Below, one piece after another: positions 1 to 6,665 of a DNA stretch of 64,000 bases. The notes under the pieces are model-generated. The model was given only the letters and a program-made list of their open reading frames with translations. It ran no database searches and was not told the DNA's origin. Both the position numbers and the translations under genes were made by a program. Source of the DNA: Nitrospinota bacterium (GTDB lineage: Bacteria > Nitrospinota_A > UBA7883 > JACRLM01); the NCBI GenBank assembly GCA_016208975.1, contig JACQXA010000004.1, positions 683,501 through 747,500 on the forward strand. The letters run 5' to 3'. How positions within the stretch are numbered: the stretch's first letter is position 1; each line of letters begins with the position of its first letter.

Positions 1-1177
1 ATTCCAGCGACCAGTATAACGGCGTCCCCTTTATGCTTTCTTTCTGGTTTATCAACCGCAACTCCGGGGTTTTTCTCAAGGTCTGGGCGTTGGAAGGGTC
101 TAACGCTATCTGCTCCCTGGCCATGAGCGTCACCGTGCGGGTGGGCCATGACCTGGAGAATGTCACGTAACTGTCGTTATAGTTTCTGGAGCGGTCGGTG
201 AGACTTTCGGAATACTGCCTGCTTATGCTCTCCTCGCTCTCCTTGTTTATATGGAACACGTTCCTGATATTCCAGGGAAGGTTGTGGCGGTGGTCAAAAA
301 GGACTCTCCACAGGTTCCTGTCGGTGGGCTGGTCCGGATCCGTCTCCTGAATGTATTCCCCGTTGAACTGCCCGGAAAAATCCCTGAAGATGTACCTGTA
401 TTCCGCCCCGTACTTGTTCCCCGCCTCACCCAGGTAATGATGGGTCAAAGTGGCGTCCATGTTGTCGGCGATGGCCCAGAAGAATTTGTTCTCCACCTGG
501 AAACCCAGATTGTCCGAATAAGCCGGAGCGGGCATTAAAAATCCCGTCGCGCGCTTGTTTTTCACCGGAACCGGCAAGTAGGGCAAATAAAATACAGGGA
601 CACCGGCGGCATGGAACACCGGGTTGGTCAAATGGGCGTATCCGTCCACGGTGACATCCGCGTAGCTGGACTCTATCTCCCACTGTGGATCCTCACATTT
701 GCAGGTTGTAAGCCCCGCTTCCCTGGCCACGTACCTGTCTTCCTCCACGCGCTGTATCTTCGCCCCGCGCAGGTTGTAGAGGTTGTCGAACTTTCCGCTG
801 GCGCGATAGAGCGTGCCAAGCCCTGTTATGGTGTTAAAATCCGCCCGCTCCGCCTCCAGCCGGCTTTTCGGGTCCTGATACACCGCGGAGCCTTCCACCC
901 TGCCGTCGCCGGTGTCCGGATTGTAAAAAATCACGTCACCGCTCAAGGTCTTGTCGCCATAAGACACCTGGGCGTTATCGTAGGCGGCCGTCTCGCCGGA
1001 TTGGCTGTCTTTGTAAATCTGACCCGCGGTTATGGAGACAGGCGGCGCCGAAGGCGCGGACGCGGCTGGCGCCCCGGCGGGCGGCGCCGGTTGGGCGTAT
1101 GCAATTCCGGCTACGGATATGGCCAGCATGGCCGCTATTTGGCCGAAGCGGATTAATTTGAGAATAGTACTGTTCAC
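1..1177 (-). CDS. lptD: LptD, LPS-assembly outer-membrane protein (partial, 3' end beyond window)
   Basis: Outer-membrane beta-barrel translocon that inserts lipopolysaccharide into the outer leaflet together with LptE. I translated the minus strand directly; the frame is open from a GTG at 1177 to the window edge (about 392 residues). It begins with a signal peptide ending near AYAQP (residues 1-28), then an OstA/LptA-like beta-jellyroll (about 45-150), a CxC pair in TTCKCEDPQWEIES, and the family signature VFYLPYLPVPVKNKRATGF leading into the barrel (HHYLGEAGNKYGAEYRY). The cysteine pair matches the position where LptD proteins carry disulfide cysteines. No strong ribosome binding site precedes the GTG; an in-frame ATG (MLAISVAG) lies about 19 codons inside and would shorten the signal peptide. 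Nothing suggests breakage. Function is assigned with high confidence; only the exact start is uncertain. Confidence 0.9.
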   Translation of the reverse strand, partial: MNSTILKLIRFGQIAAMLAISVAGIAYAQPAPPAGAPAASAPSAPPVSITAGQIYKDSQSGETAAYDNAQVSYGDKTLSGDVIFYNPDTGDGRVEGSAVYQDPKSRLEAERADFNTITGLGTLYRASGKFDNLYNLRGAKIQRVEEDRYVAREAGLTTCKCEDPQWEIESSYADVTVDGYAHLTNPVFHAAGVPVFYLPYLPVPVKNKRATGFLMPAPAYSDNLGFQVENKFFWAIADNMDATLTHHYLGEAGNKYGAEYRYIFRDFSGQFNGEYIQETDPDQPTDRNLWRVLFDHRHNLPWNIRNVFHINKESEESISRQYSESLTDRSRNYNDSYVTFSRSWPTRTVTLMAREQIALDPSNAQTLRKTPELRLINQKESIKGTPLYWSLE

Positions 1178-1284
1178 GCCCAAAGAATATAAAAAGCCGG
1201 GCGGCTTGGGGCGGCCCGAGAAAACCAATGAGAACCCTTACACGCTGGGGCCGATTCTATAGGCCCGGCGCCATTAAGTCAACG

Positions 1285-1307
1285 GCGCGGGAATCCTCAT
1301 CCCGCGC
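1285..1307. other. GC-rich hairpin between divergent genes
   Basis: Perfect 8-bp inverted repeat GCGCGGGA / TCCCGCGC with a 7-nt loop in the space between divergent lptD and the membrane-protein gene. No T-run follows on either strand, so it is not a standard intrinsic terminator. It could be an operator or a chance GC-rich hairpin. Confidence 0.3.
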
Positions 1308-1392
1308 GGGATCCACCACCTGAAACTTTGCGGCCTTGCCCGCATGACGGCCCTGTGATAAGAATTTTGGTAAACAACCACGGTTTTTTCAA

Positions 1393-2358
1393 ATGGCCAC
1401 CTCCGGTAATAGCGGCGACAAAAAACCATTCGAAGTCCCGCCACCCAGTATAACCTTCGCGGGAATTATCGAATCCGCCCCGGATTTCGTTATCGCCTAC
1501 ATCCTGCTGGTGTTCTGGATTACCCCCATGGCGGTGTCGCCTCATCTGTCGCCTGTCCGGGTGGAGGCCATAATCACGCTGGAGTTTTTCGCCATCCTCT
1601 CCGGCTGGTTCATGAGTTTCGCATTCATGCTTTTCAATTCTCCGGTTCTTCGATATATCGTCACCGGAATGCTGGCTTACGTTTTTGTTATCGGATTCGG
1701 CTCGGATTTCGCGCGGTTGAGCGGCGAGGCGTGGCCCATCCTTTCATTGCTTGGGCTGATGATAAACAGGGCCACCGCCGCCCTGGCCACAAGGGAGGAG
1801 GCCCGGGGAGCGTTCCTGTTCGCCTGGTCGATCCTTCATTTTTTAATGATGATGGGCGCGTTCATGATACAGGCGCCGTTTCCAATCCCCGATTTGGGGC
1901 TGACACCGGAGGCGGTGAAGGAAATGGCGCTGGTAAATCCGCCGCTGACGGCCCATGCGGCCGAGAGCATGGCCCATCCGGATAAATACATGGCATGGAC
2001 GTTCTTATATTTCGCCATATCCGGCGCCGTAACCCTGTTTTACCTTGGCGGATTGAAGGAGCGAGTAGAGACTCACATGGGCGATCCCGCCAGGAACGTC
2101 TCCACGGACGGGGAAAAGCTGTGGACTTTCGGCCAGCAACTGGCGGCGGTGGTGATATTGACGATAGCCTTGATCTGGATGTTCGATCCGTTAAGCCAGC
2201 CTCGAAAAGCATCCAGGTCCGAAGAGGCTCCATGGCGCGCAGAGGAAGCCTTAAAGCTTCATCAAGACAACCTGGAAAGGATCGGGAAGGAATCCGCCAC
2301 ACGTGAACGACGCGCCTTGGAAAAAGCCCAACGCAATAGACAGAGACTTGGTTATTAA
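1393..2358 (+). CDS. Multi-pass membrane protein of unknown function
   Basis: A 321-residue inner-membrane protein I do not recognise. Hydrophobic segments are visible at about residues 20-50, 56-80, 84-102, 110-125, 136-158, 196-215 and 243-263. They are followed by a soluble, highly charged C-terminal tail (about 270-321, rich in E, K and R, probably helical). The loop around 160-195 is polar and carries PFPIPDLG. There is no signal peptide cleavage site and no motif I can tie to an enzyme or transporter. The ATG at 1393 has no obvious Shine-Dalgarno sequence. It stands alone: divergent lptD is upstream and a MITE-like repeat starts 6 bp after its stop. Coding is supported by length and typical amino-acid composition; the function is open. 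Confidence 0.7.
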   Translation: MATSGNSGDKKPFEVPPPSITFAGIIESAPDFVIAYILLVFWITPMAVSPHLSPVRVEAIITLEFFAILSGWFMSFAFMLFNSPVLRYIVTGMLAYVFVIGFGSDFARLSGEAWPILSLLGLMINRATAALATREEARGAFLFAWSILHFLMMMGAFMIQAPFPIPDLGLTPEAVKEMALVNPPLTAHAAESMAHPDKYMAWTFLYFAISGAVTLFYLGGLKERVETHMGDPARNVSTDGEKLWTFGQQLAAVVILTIALIWMFDPLSQPRKASRSEEAPWRAEEALKLHQDNLERIGKESATRERRALEKAQRNRQRLGY

Positions 2359-2363
2359 AAACC

Positions 2364-2513
2364 GGCAGTGTCCCGGTTTGATAACATGGGATAGATTCTT
2401 CGCTTGCGCTCAGAGTGACAACATAAAAAACCTTTGATACATTCTTATCCTGAACATAGCGTAAGCGAAGTGGATGTCTGTCCATTAATCGGGATTAAAA
2501 CCGGGACACTACC
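2364..2513. repeat. MITE-like element, copy 1 (divergent subtype)
   Basis: A 150-bp non-coding element bounded by 16-bp terminal inverted repeats: GGCAGTGTCCCGGTTT at 2364-2379 and AAACCGGGACACTACC at 2498-2513, one mismatch. Inside are a TTCGCTTGCGCTCAGAGTGACAA-like tract and its partial complement, so the whole unit can fold back on itself. The architecture, length and the GTGTC/GACAC terminal core match two other copies at 36060-36210 and 54432-54582, but the ends and interior are more diverged. It starts 6 bp after the preceding stop codon and may serve as that gene's terminator. No transposase is present, so movement in trans is an inference. Confidence 0.75.
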
Positions 2514-2527
2514 CTAAAATCGTTCTG

Positions 2528-2555
2528 TTGACAAAACCAGGTGTCATGATAAAGT
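2528..2555 (+). promoter_or_regulatory. Probable promoter of tRNA-fMet
   Basis: TTGACA at 2528-2533 and TAAAGT at 2550-2555 with a 16-bp spacer, placed 15 bp before the mature tRNA 5' end. The -35 is a perfect sigma-70 match and the -10 is degenerate. Confidence 0.5.
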
Positions 2556-2569
2556 AGTTAATTCGCTGG

Positions 2570-2646
<77 letters not shown>

Positions 2647-2995
2647 AAAATCCAACCTCATCTTTTGAAACTCCCTAAAAGCTTTTCTAGGCCTCCCTTC
2701 CTCCATTTATCATCTCTTGTCTTGAACAACTCGCGAAGCTAAATATACTTGGCGCATTTTTCATTTCGCCGCCCTGTTTATGGAGGCAGTCTAAATCCGC
2801 GCCAATAAATTTTTTATCTGCCATCCGTTGTGGTTTGAACAATTACATGCACAGTCCGCATGGCGCAGAATACGCTGTATTTCTTTGTTTATTTAGACAT
2901 TACCTTCCGTTGCTGATAGGAGCGCAAATCCATTTCCACACTGGAGGGTTGTCGCGTTTTTACTGCATCTAAACAGGCAGTAAATATACATCTTA

Positions 2996-3009
2996 TTGAC
3001 CAAAGTCAT
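2996..3009. promoter_or_regulatory. CRP/FNR-superfamily binding site (NnrR/DNR/FNR-like)
   Basis: TTGACCAAAGTCAT is a near-perfect dyad, TTGAC-N4-GTCAT. It fits the TTGAY-N4-RTCAA pattern bound by FNR, NnrR and DNR, which control denitrification genes in response to low oxygen or NO. It lies about 185 bp before the ncgA start, so it would require a long leader or upstream activation. Which family member binds cannot be told from sequence. Confidence 0.5.
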
Positions 3010-3087
3010 AGTTTGGATTCTCGTGACGGTGTTAATCTCGGGCCCTCGCGGCTGGTTTTAGTTGTACAAAAGCGTGAATCCCCAATC

Positions 3088-3105
3088 GGCATTTAAAAAG
3101 GCATT
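3088..3105. promoter_or_regulatory. Direct repeat GGCATT-N6-GGCATT upstream of ncgA
   Basis: Two exact GGCATT hexamers separated by TAAAAA, so the repeat period is 12 bp, close to one helical turn. This layout is typical of sites for dimers binding one DNA face. It may also overlap the promoter. No regulator is assigned. Confidence 0.3.
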
Positions 3106-3194
3106 AGCGCTCACGCCGAAGTTTAAGGGGACGGCCGCGGTGATTCGGGCTGTTTTTCGCCGTGTTTGTCAATTCAAGAACAGGAGCATTTTCG

Positions 3195-4232
3195 ATGAGA
3201 AATTTTCGCTTTGCGGCGGTATTGATCGCTCTTCTCACGGTAGCCTTGGTTCCCGGCGCAAGCCGCGCCGAGAAACGCGCCTTTGACATGACCATAGAGG
3301 ATACGAAAATAACCCTGGTGGAACAGCAGGGGTTCCACACCTTTGCGTTCAATGGACAGGTGCCCGGCCCGCTTTTCCATCTGAAGGAGGGGGACGATGT
3401 GTCCGTGAACGTGCACAACCTCACAGCCCTTCCGCACACCATCCATTGGCACGGCTTGATCATGAAGAACAACTGGAAGAACGACGGCGTGCCGGGAGTG
3501 TCCCAGAACGCCATCGAGCCGGGTAAATCCTTCACGTACAAGTTCGTGGCGGAGCCGTCCGGCACCATGTGGTATCACTGCCACGTCAACGTTAACGAGC
3601 ATGTGGTGATGCGCGGCATGTGGGGCCCCTTCATCATAGATCCCAAGAAGCCCACCGAGTTGGAGAAGAAAGTCACCAAGGATTACATCCTGATGCTTTC
3701 CGACTGGGATTCCAAATACGCCTTCAAGCCCGGCTATGGCGGCGTGCCGGGGGATGTATACGATTACTTCACCATCAACGGCCGGTCATTCCCCGACACT
3801 CAGCCCATCCGCGTTAAAAAAGGGGATGTCGTAAGGATACGCCTAGTGGGCGCCGGGGAATTCATACACGCAATCCATCCTCATGGACATACATTCAAGG
3901 TGGCTTTCAAGGATGGCAGGCCGTTGCCCGCGCCATATGAGGCCGACACCCTGATTGTAGGCCCCGGGGAGCGCTACGACATCATAATGGAAGCGAACAA
4001 TCCCGGCCTCTTCCCTGTGCACGATCACGTGGATTCCCACACCCTCAACGGCGCAAAACCGATGGGCGGGCTCATGACAGTCATCGAGTATGAGGGAGTA
4101 TCGGCCAGCGCCGACCCGGTCTATGCCTGGAAAGACAAGATCTTCACGCCGGACTTCTATTATGAGGAGTCGCTGAAAAAAGGGCATGGCATGTTCGGCA
4201 ATTCCTCGATGAAAGGCCAGGCCATCCAGTGA
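3195..4232 (+). CDS. ncgA: NcgA, two-domain multicopper oxidase (blue copper oxidase)
   Basis: Periplasmic two-domain multicopper oxidase, 345 residues. The ATG at 3195 is chosen because AGGAG sits 8 nt before it and a clean signal peptide follows (residues 1-25, cut near SRA-EKR); an upstream in-frame ATG at 3162 has neither. Domain 1 carries LPHTIHWHG (H81, H84, H86) and WYHCHVNVNEHVVMRGM (H128, C129, H130, H136, M142), so the type 1 blue copper lies in domain 1. Domain 2 has HAIHPHGH (225-232) and VHDHVDSH (276-282) but no Cys, so it only completes the trinuclear cluster. This is the type C two-domain arrangement seen in the blue copper oxidase of the Nitrosomonas ncgABC-nirK operon. It overlaps the next gene by 4 bp. 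Physiological substrate is not established. Confidence 0.9.
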   Translation: MRNFRFAAVLIALLTVALVPGASRAEKRAFDMTIEDTKITLVEQQGFHTFAFNGQVPGPLFHLKEGDDVSVNVHNLTALPHTIHWHGLIMKNNWKNDGVPGVSQNAIEPGKSFTYKFVAEPSGTMWYHCHVNVNEHVVMRGMWGPFIIDPKKPTELEKKVTKDYILMLSDWDSKYAFKPGYGGVPGDVYDYFTINGRSFPDTQPIRVKKGDVVRIRLVGAGEFIHAIHPHGHTFKVAFKDGRPLPAPYEADTLIVGPGERYDIIMEANNPGLFPVHDHVDSHTLNGAKPMGGLMTVIEYEGVSASADPVYAWKDKIFTPDFYYEESLKKGHGMFGNSSMKGQAIQ

Positions 4233-4936
4233 AAACAGGGGGAATGATGGGATTCGCCAAAGTGGCGGCGATCGCCGCTACCACTGTCCTGCTAGGCGGT
4301 GTCGCCCATGCGGAAAGCGGCGAAGATATCCTCAAGAAGGACTGCTCGGGCTGTCACGCCCTTTCAAAGCCCGCCAGCTTCACAGTGGAGAGGGTCGTCA
4401 ACCGAAAAGGGCCGGACCTTTATTACGCAGGGGACAAGTTCAACAAGCCGTGGCTTGTTAAATGGCTCCAGAATCCCGGGCGGATTCGCCCGGCCGGAGA
4501 ATTCTATTTCAATCATGTGAAGGCCACGTCCGAAGTGGACACCGTGGATGAAAAGTCCATTCCGTCTCATCCCGGCATGGGGAATGCGGAGGCCGTGGCC
4601 GTGGCGGACGCGCTTTCCGCTCTTTCGGAGCCCGGGCTTGTTGAAAAGGGGGGCTTCCTCAACGAAGAAGTCAACATGACCCTGGCCGGAATGTTTTTCG
4701 GAAAGCTTAGGGGCTGTTCGGCCTGCCACATGGGCAAGCCCGGCGCCGGAGGCAAATCGGGCCCCGAGTTATACACCGCCGCCGACCGGCTTAAGCCGGA
4801 TTACATATTGGCTTACATAAAGGACCCGCAGAAAATTGACCGCTATGTATGGATGCCAAAGCAGGAAATGAGCCCGGCGGACACGCAGAAGCTGGCGGGC
4901 TACATTCTCAGGCTTTCCGCCGGGGAGGCGAAATGA
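4229..4936 (+). CDS. ncgB: NcgB, diheme cytochrome c
   Basis: Periplasmic diheme c-type cytochrome, 235 residues, with a signal peptide (about 1-28, cut after AHA) and two heme motifs: CSGCH at 39-43 and CSACH at 163-167. Candidate axial methionines are in SHPGMGN and VWMPKQEM, so the two heme lobes are about 120 residues apart, each with its own Met. The GTG at 4229 overlaps the ncgA stop in a GTGA arrangement. An ATG at 4244 is an alternative, but the purine run sits too close to it. Its place between the multicopper oxidase and the monoheme cytochrome matches ncgB in the ncgABC-nirK cluster, where it is thought to carry electrons to the copper enzymes. Confidence 0.87.
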   Translation: MKTGGMMGFAKVAAIAATTVLLGGVAHAESGEDILKKDCSGCHALSKPASFTVERVVNRKGPDLYYAGDKFNKPWLVKWLQNPGRIRPAGEFYFNHVKATSEVDTVDEKSIPSHPGMGNAEAVAVADALSALSEPGLVEKGGFLNEEVNMTLAGMFFGKLRGCSACHMGKPGAGGKSGPELYTAADRLKPDYILAYIKDPQKIDRYVWMPKQEMSPADTQKLAGYILRLSAGEAK

Positions 4937-5319
4937 CGCAGGGCAGAAAAGGGGTTTGGGGGATGTCCTGCGTAGCGGCTGTGTTCACCGCGGCCCTTGT
5001 GGCTCTGGCCTGGCCGGCTTCCGCGGCGACCAAGAGCGAAACGCTGTACAACGTCTATTGCGTCCAATGCCACGGGGTGACGCGCAACGGCAAAGGGATA
5101 AACAGCCCCGCCATGGCTATCCAGCCGAGGGATCACACCGACGCCAAGGGAATGAGCGATATCCCTGACAGTCAACTGTTCAAGGCTATCAAGGAAGGAG
5201 GGATGGCGGTGAATAAATCGTCACTCATGCCCGCATGGGGAGACGTGATGACAGACGAGGAAGTGAATGGGCTTGTCGCGTATCTGCGGCAGGTATGCAA
5301 ATGTGGACCAACTAAATAA
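4933..5319 (+). CDS. ncgC: NcgC, monoheme cytochrome c
   Basis: Small class I c-type cytochrome, 128 residues. The ATG at 4933 forms an ATGA overlap with the ncgB stop and has GGGGAGG 4 nt upstream; a longer frame starting at 4849 lies inside ncgB and is not used. Signal peptide at about 1-31 (PASA-ATK). One heme motif, CVQCH at 43-47, and SSLMPAWGD with M99 as the likely sixth ligand, followed by the usual C-terminal helix VNGLVAYLR. It probably shuttles electrons between the respiratory chain and NirK or NcgA. Tight translational coupling argues that the cluster works as one unit. Confidence 0.88.
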   Translation: MTQGRKGVWGMSCVAAVFTAALVALAWPASAATKSETLYNVYCVQCHGVTRNGKGINSPAMAIQPRDHTDAKGMSDIPDSQLFKAIKEGGMAVNKSSLMPAWGDVMTDEEVNGLVAYLRQVCKCGPTK

Positions 5320-5332
5320 GGGGAGTATTTTA

Positions 5333-6274
5333 ATGTCTTCGACCAAGTATCTAGGGGTTTTTCTGGGAGGGTTGATTGCGGCCTCCGTGGCGCTTTTCGC
5401 GCCGCAGGCTCAGGCCAAGGTGGTGAAAGTTACCTTCCACGCCACAGAAGTGGACTTGCCTATTGACAACAAGGGCACGCTGTACAAAACATGGACCTTC
5501 GACGGAAAGGTTCCAGGCCCGGTCGTCCGCGTGACCGAGGGGGACACTGTGGAGTTCACCCTGGTCAACGACAAGGCTAACAAGGTGTCCCACTCCATGG
5601 ATTTCCACGCCGCCCGCACTAACGTGGTGACTGATTTCGCCTCCATAAAGCCCGGCGAATCCAAAAGCTACACTTTCACCGCTGATTACCCCGGCGTATT
5701 CTTCTATCATTGCGGATCCGACCCGATGATCCAGCATGTGGCCCGCGGCATGTTCGGCGTGATCATCGTCGATCCCAAGGACGCCAAGGCGTTGCCCAAG
5801 GCCGACAGGGAGTATGTGCTGGTACAGTCGGAACTGTACAACAACCCCGAGGACGTGAACACCATGATGCAGGGAAAGTGGAACAACGTGGTGTTCAACG
5901 GCGGCATATTTAAGTACGACCCCGTGCATGACCCCAACGCCACCAGGTTCCTGGCCGCCAAGCCCGGCGAAAGGGTTCGCATATATTTTGTTAACGCCGG
6001 TCCCAACGAGTTCTCCGCGTTCCACCCCATCGCCGGAATATGGGACAAGGTGTACGCCGGCGGCAACCCCAAAAACGTATCCACCGGCATGCAGACTTTC
6101 GTTGTCGGGCCGGGGGACGGCGCGATCTTCGACCTGATATCTCCGGTTGAGGGCGGCAACGCCATAGTCACCCACTCGCTTAAATCGGCTCTTACCGGCT
6201 CAATAGCGGTGGTGCTGTTTTCTAAGGACGCCGACCCGAAGGCCGGCAAGGGTGAGCAGATTTTGGTCCGCTAG
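5333..6274 (+). CDS. nirK: Copper-containing nitrite reductase (NO-forming)
   Basis: Periplasmic Cu nitrite reductase, reducing nitrite to nitric oxide; 313 residues. The ATG at 5333 is preceded by AGGGGAG and gives a signal peptide ending AQAQA-KVV; an upstream GTG at 5267 lies inside ncgC. Type 1 copper ligands: H87, C127, H135 and M140 (FYHCGSDPMIQHVARGM). Type 2 ligands: H92 in HSMDFHAA, H126, and the domain 2 histidine H281 (VTHSLKS). Active-site D90 and H231 (SAFHPIAG) are also present. All catalytic residues are therefore intact. The Cys-to-His spacing in the type 1 loop is one residue shorter than in classical Alcaligenes-type enzymes. It is the last gene of the ncgABC-nirK order and is followed by a terminator. 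Confidence 0.92.
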   Translation: MSSTKYLGVFLGGLIAASVALFAPQAQAKVVKVTFHATEVDLPIDNKGTLYKTWTFDGKVPGPVVRVTEGDTVEFTLVNDKANKVSHSMDFHAARTNVVTDFASIKPGESKSYTFTADYPGVFFYHCGSDPMIQHVARGMFGVIIVDPKDAKALPKADREYVLVQSELYNNPEDVNTMMQGKWNNVVFNGGIFKYDPVHDPNATRFLAAKPGERVRIYFVNAGPNEFSAFHPIAGIWDKVYAGGNPKNVSTGMQTFVVGPGDGAIFDLISPVEGGNAIVTHSLKSALTGSIAVVLFSKDADPKAGKGEQILVR

Positions 6275-6288
6275 CAATTCCCCGTTGT

Positions 6289-6320
6289 GGCGCGGCTCCG
6301 GCTTTAACAGGAGCCGCGCC
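6289..6320 (+). terminator. Terminator-like hairpin after nirK
   Basis: Perfect 11-bp stem GGCGCGGCTCC / GGAGCCGCGCC with a 10-nt loop, 15 bp after the nirK stop. The T-tract is weak (GCTCATTTATT), so termination may be partial. It separates nirK from the copper-export genes. Confidence 0.6.
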
Positions 6321-6334
6321 GCTCATTTATTCGA

Positions 6335-6352
6335 TATCTCTTTAGTGAGATA
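6335..6352. promoter_or_regulatory. Dyad TATCTC-N6-GAGATA before the copper export genes
   Basis: Perfect 6-bp inverted repeat with a 6-bp spacer, located 45 bp before the HMBD gene start and after the nirK terminator. The position suits an operator or overlapping promoter for a metal-responsive regulator. No such regulator gene is in the window, so this is only a candidate. Confidence 0.35.
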
Positions 6353-6396
6353 AACTTGGCGTTATGTACGGAATCAAAATGTCGGAGGATTTGAGT

Positions 6397-6660
6397 ATGG
6401 CAAGCCAAACCGTAATGCGTGTTGTAATGATCGCTATGGCCGCCACCATGGTTGTTACCCACTTCGGGTCTCGCGCCCAGGCCGATGATGGTCACAAACA
6501 CGCCGGAGCCACGGCCGTGGCAAAGAAAAAATATTATTGCACGATGGATCCGCAGGTCGTCTCGGACAAGCCGGGTAACTGCCCTGTTTGCGGCATGTAT
6601 CTTGTGGAGATGAAAGAACCGGGGGCGCAAGAGGATAAAAAAAAAGTCCGGCCGCAGTAA
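6397..6660 (+). CDS. Exported heavy-metal-binding domain protein, probably the detached N-terminus of CusB
   Basis: An 87-residue protein: signal or anchor segment (about 1-29, ending RAQA-DDG), a His-rich spacer (DDGHKHAG), and one heavy-metal-binding domain with YYCTMDP and NCPVCGMYLV (C48, M50, C62, C65, M67). The ATG at 6397 has GGAGG 8 nt upstream; an ATG at 6364 is in frame but lacks one. It ends in DKKKVRPQ just after a run of nine A residues. The next gene begins with a second copy of the same domain but has no signal peptide. A one-base slip on the A-run would join the two into one 474-residue adaptor. So it is either a true small periplasmic copper-binding protein or the first part of a frameshifted cusB. 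Confidence 0.75.
   Translation: MASQTVMRVVMIAMAATMVVTHFGSRAQADDGHKHAGATAVAKKKYYCTMDPQVVSDKPGNCPVCGMYLVEMKEPGAQEDKKKVRPQ
6637..6645 (+). other. A9 homopolymer, potential slip site joining HMBD and cusB frames
   Basis: Nine consecutive A residues in GGAT-A9-GTCC. The zero frame reads AAA AAA AAA GTC and stops at 6658. The frame of cusB is open from 6639, immediately after a TAA at 6636-6638. Adding one A to the transcript, or re-reading one A in translation, gives D-K-K-K-S-P-A-A-V-S-S-V-A-R-S and enters cusB. A9 is long enough for bacterial polymerase slippage, and is also a common place for assembly error. Confidence 0.55.
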
Positions 6661-6665
6661 GCTCC

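Larger units (their letters stand above)
2647..3194. other. Long upstream region of the ncg-nirK cluster
   Basis: 548 bp without a convincing gene. The short frames here have no ribosome binding site and no recognisable product. It is AT-richer than its surroundings and contains a CRP/FNR-type dyad (2996-3009) and a GGCATT direct repeat (3088-3105), described separately. It most likely holds the promoter and leader of the nitrite-reductase cluster. Confidence 0.6.

Noticed and set aside
3062-3286. 74-codon frame upstream of ncgA
   Set aside because: No Shine-Dalgarno sequence, overlaps the true ncgA start in another frame, and lies in the regulatory region.
5351-6175. 274-codon minus-strand frame antisense to nirK
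   Set aside because: Shadow of nirK; His/Val-rich with no family resemblance.
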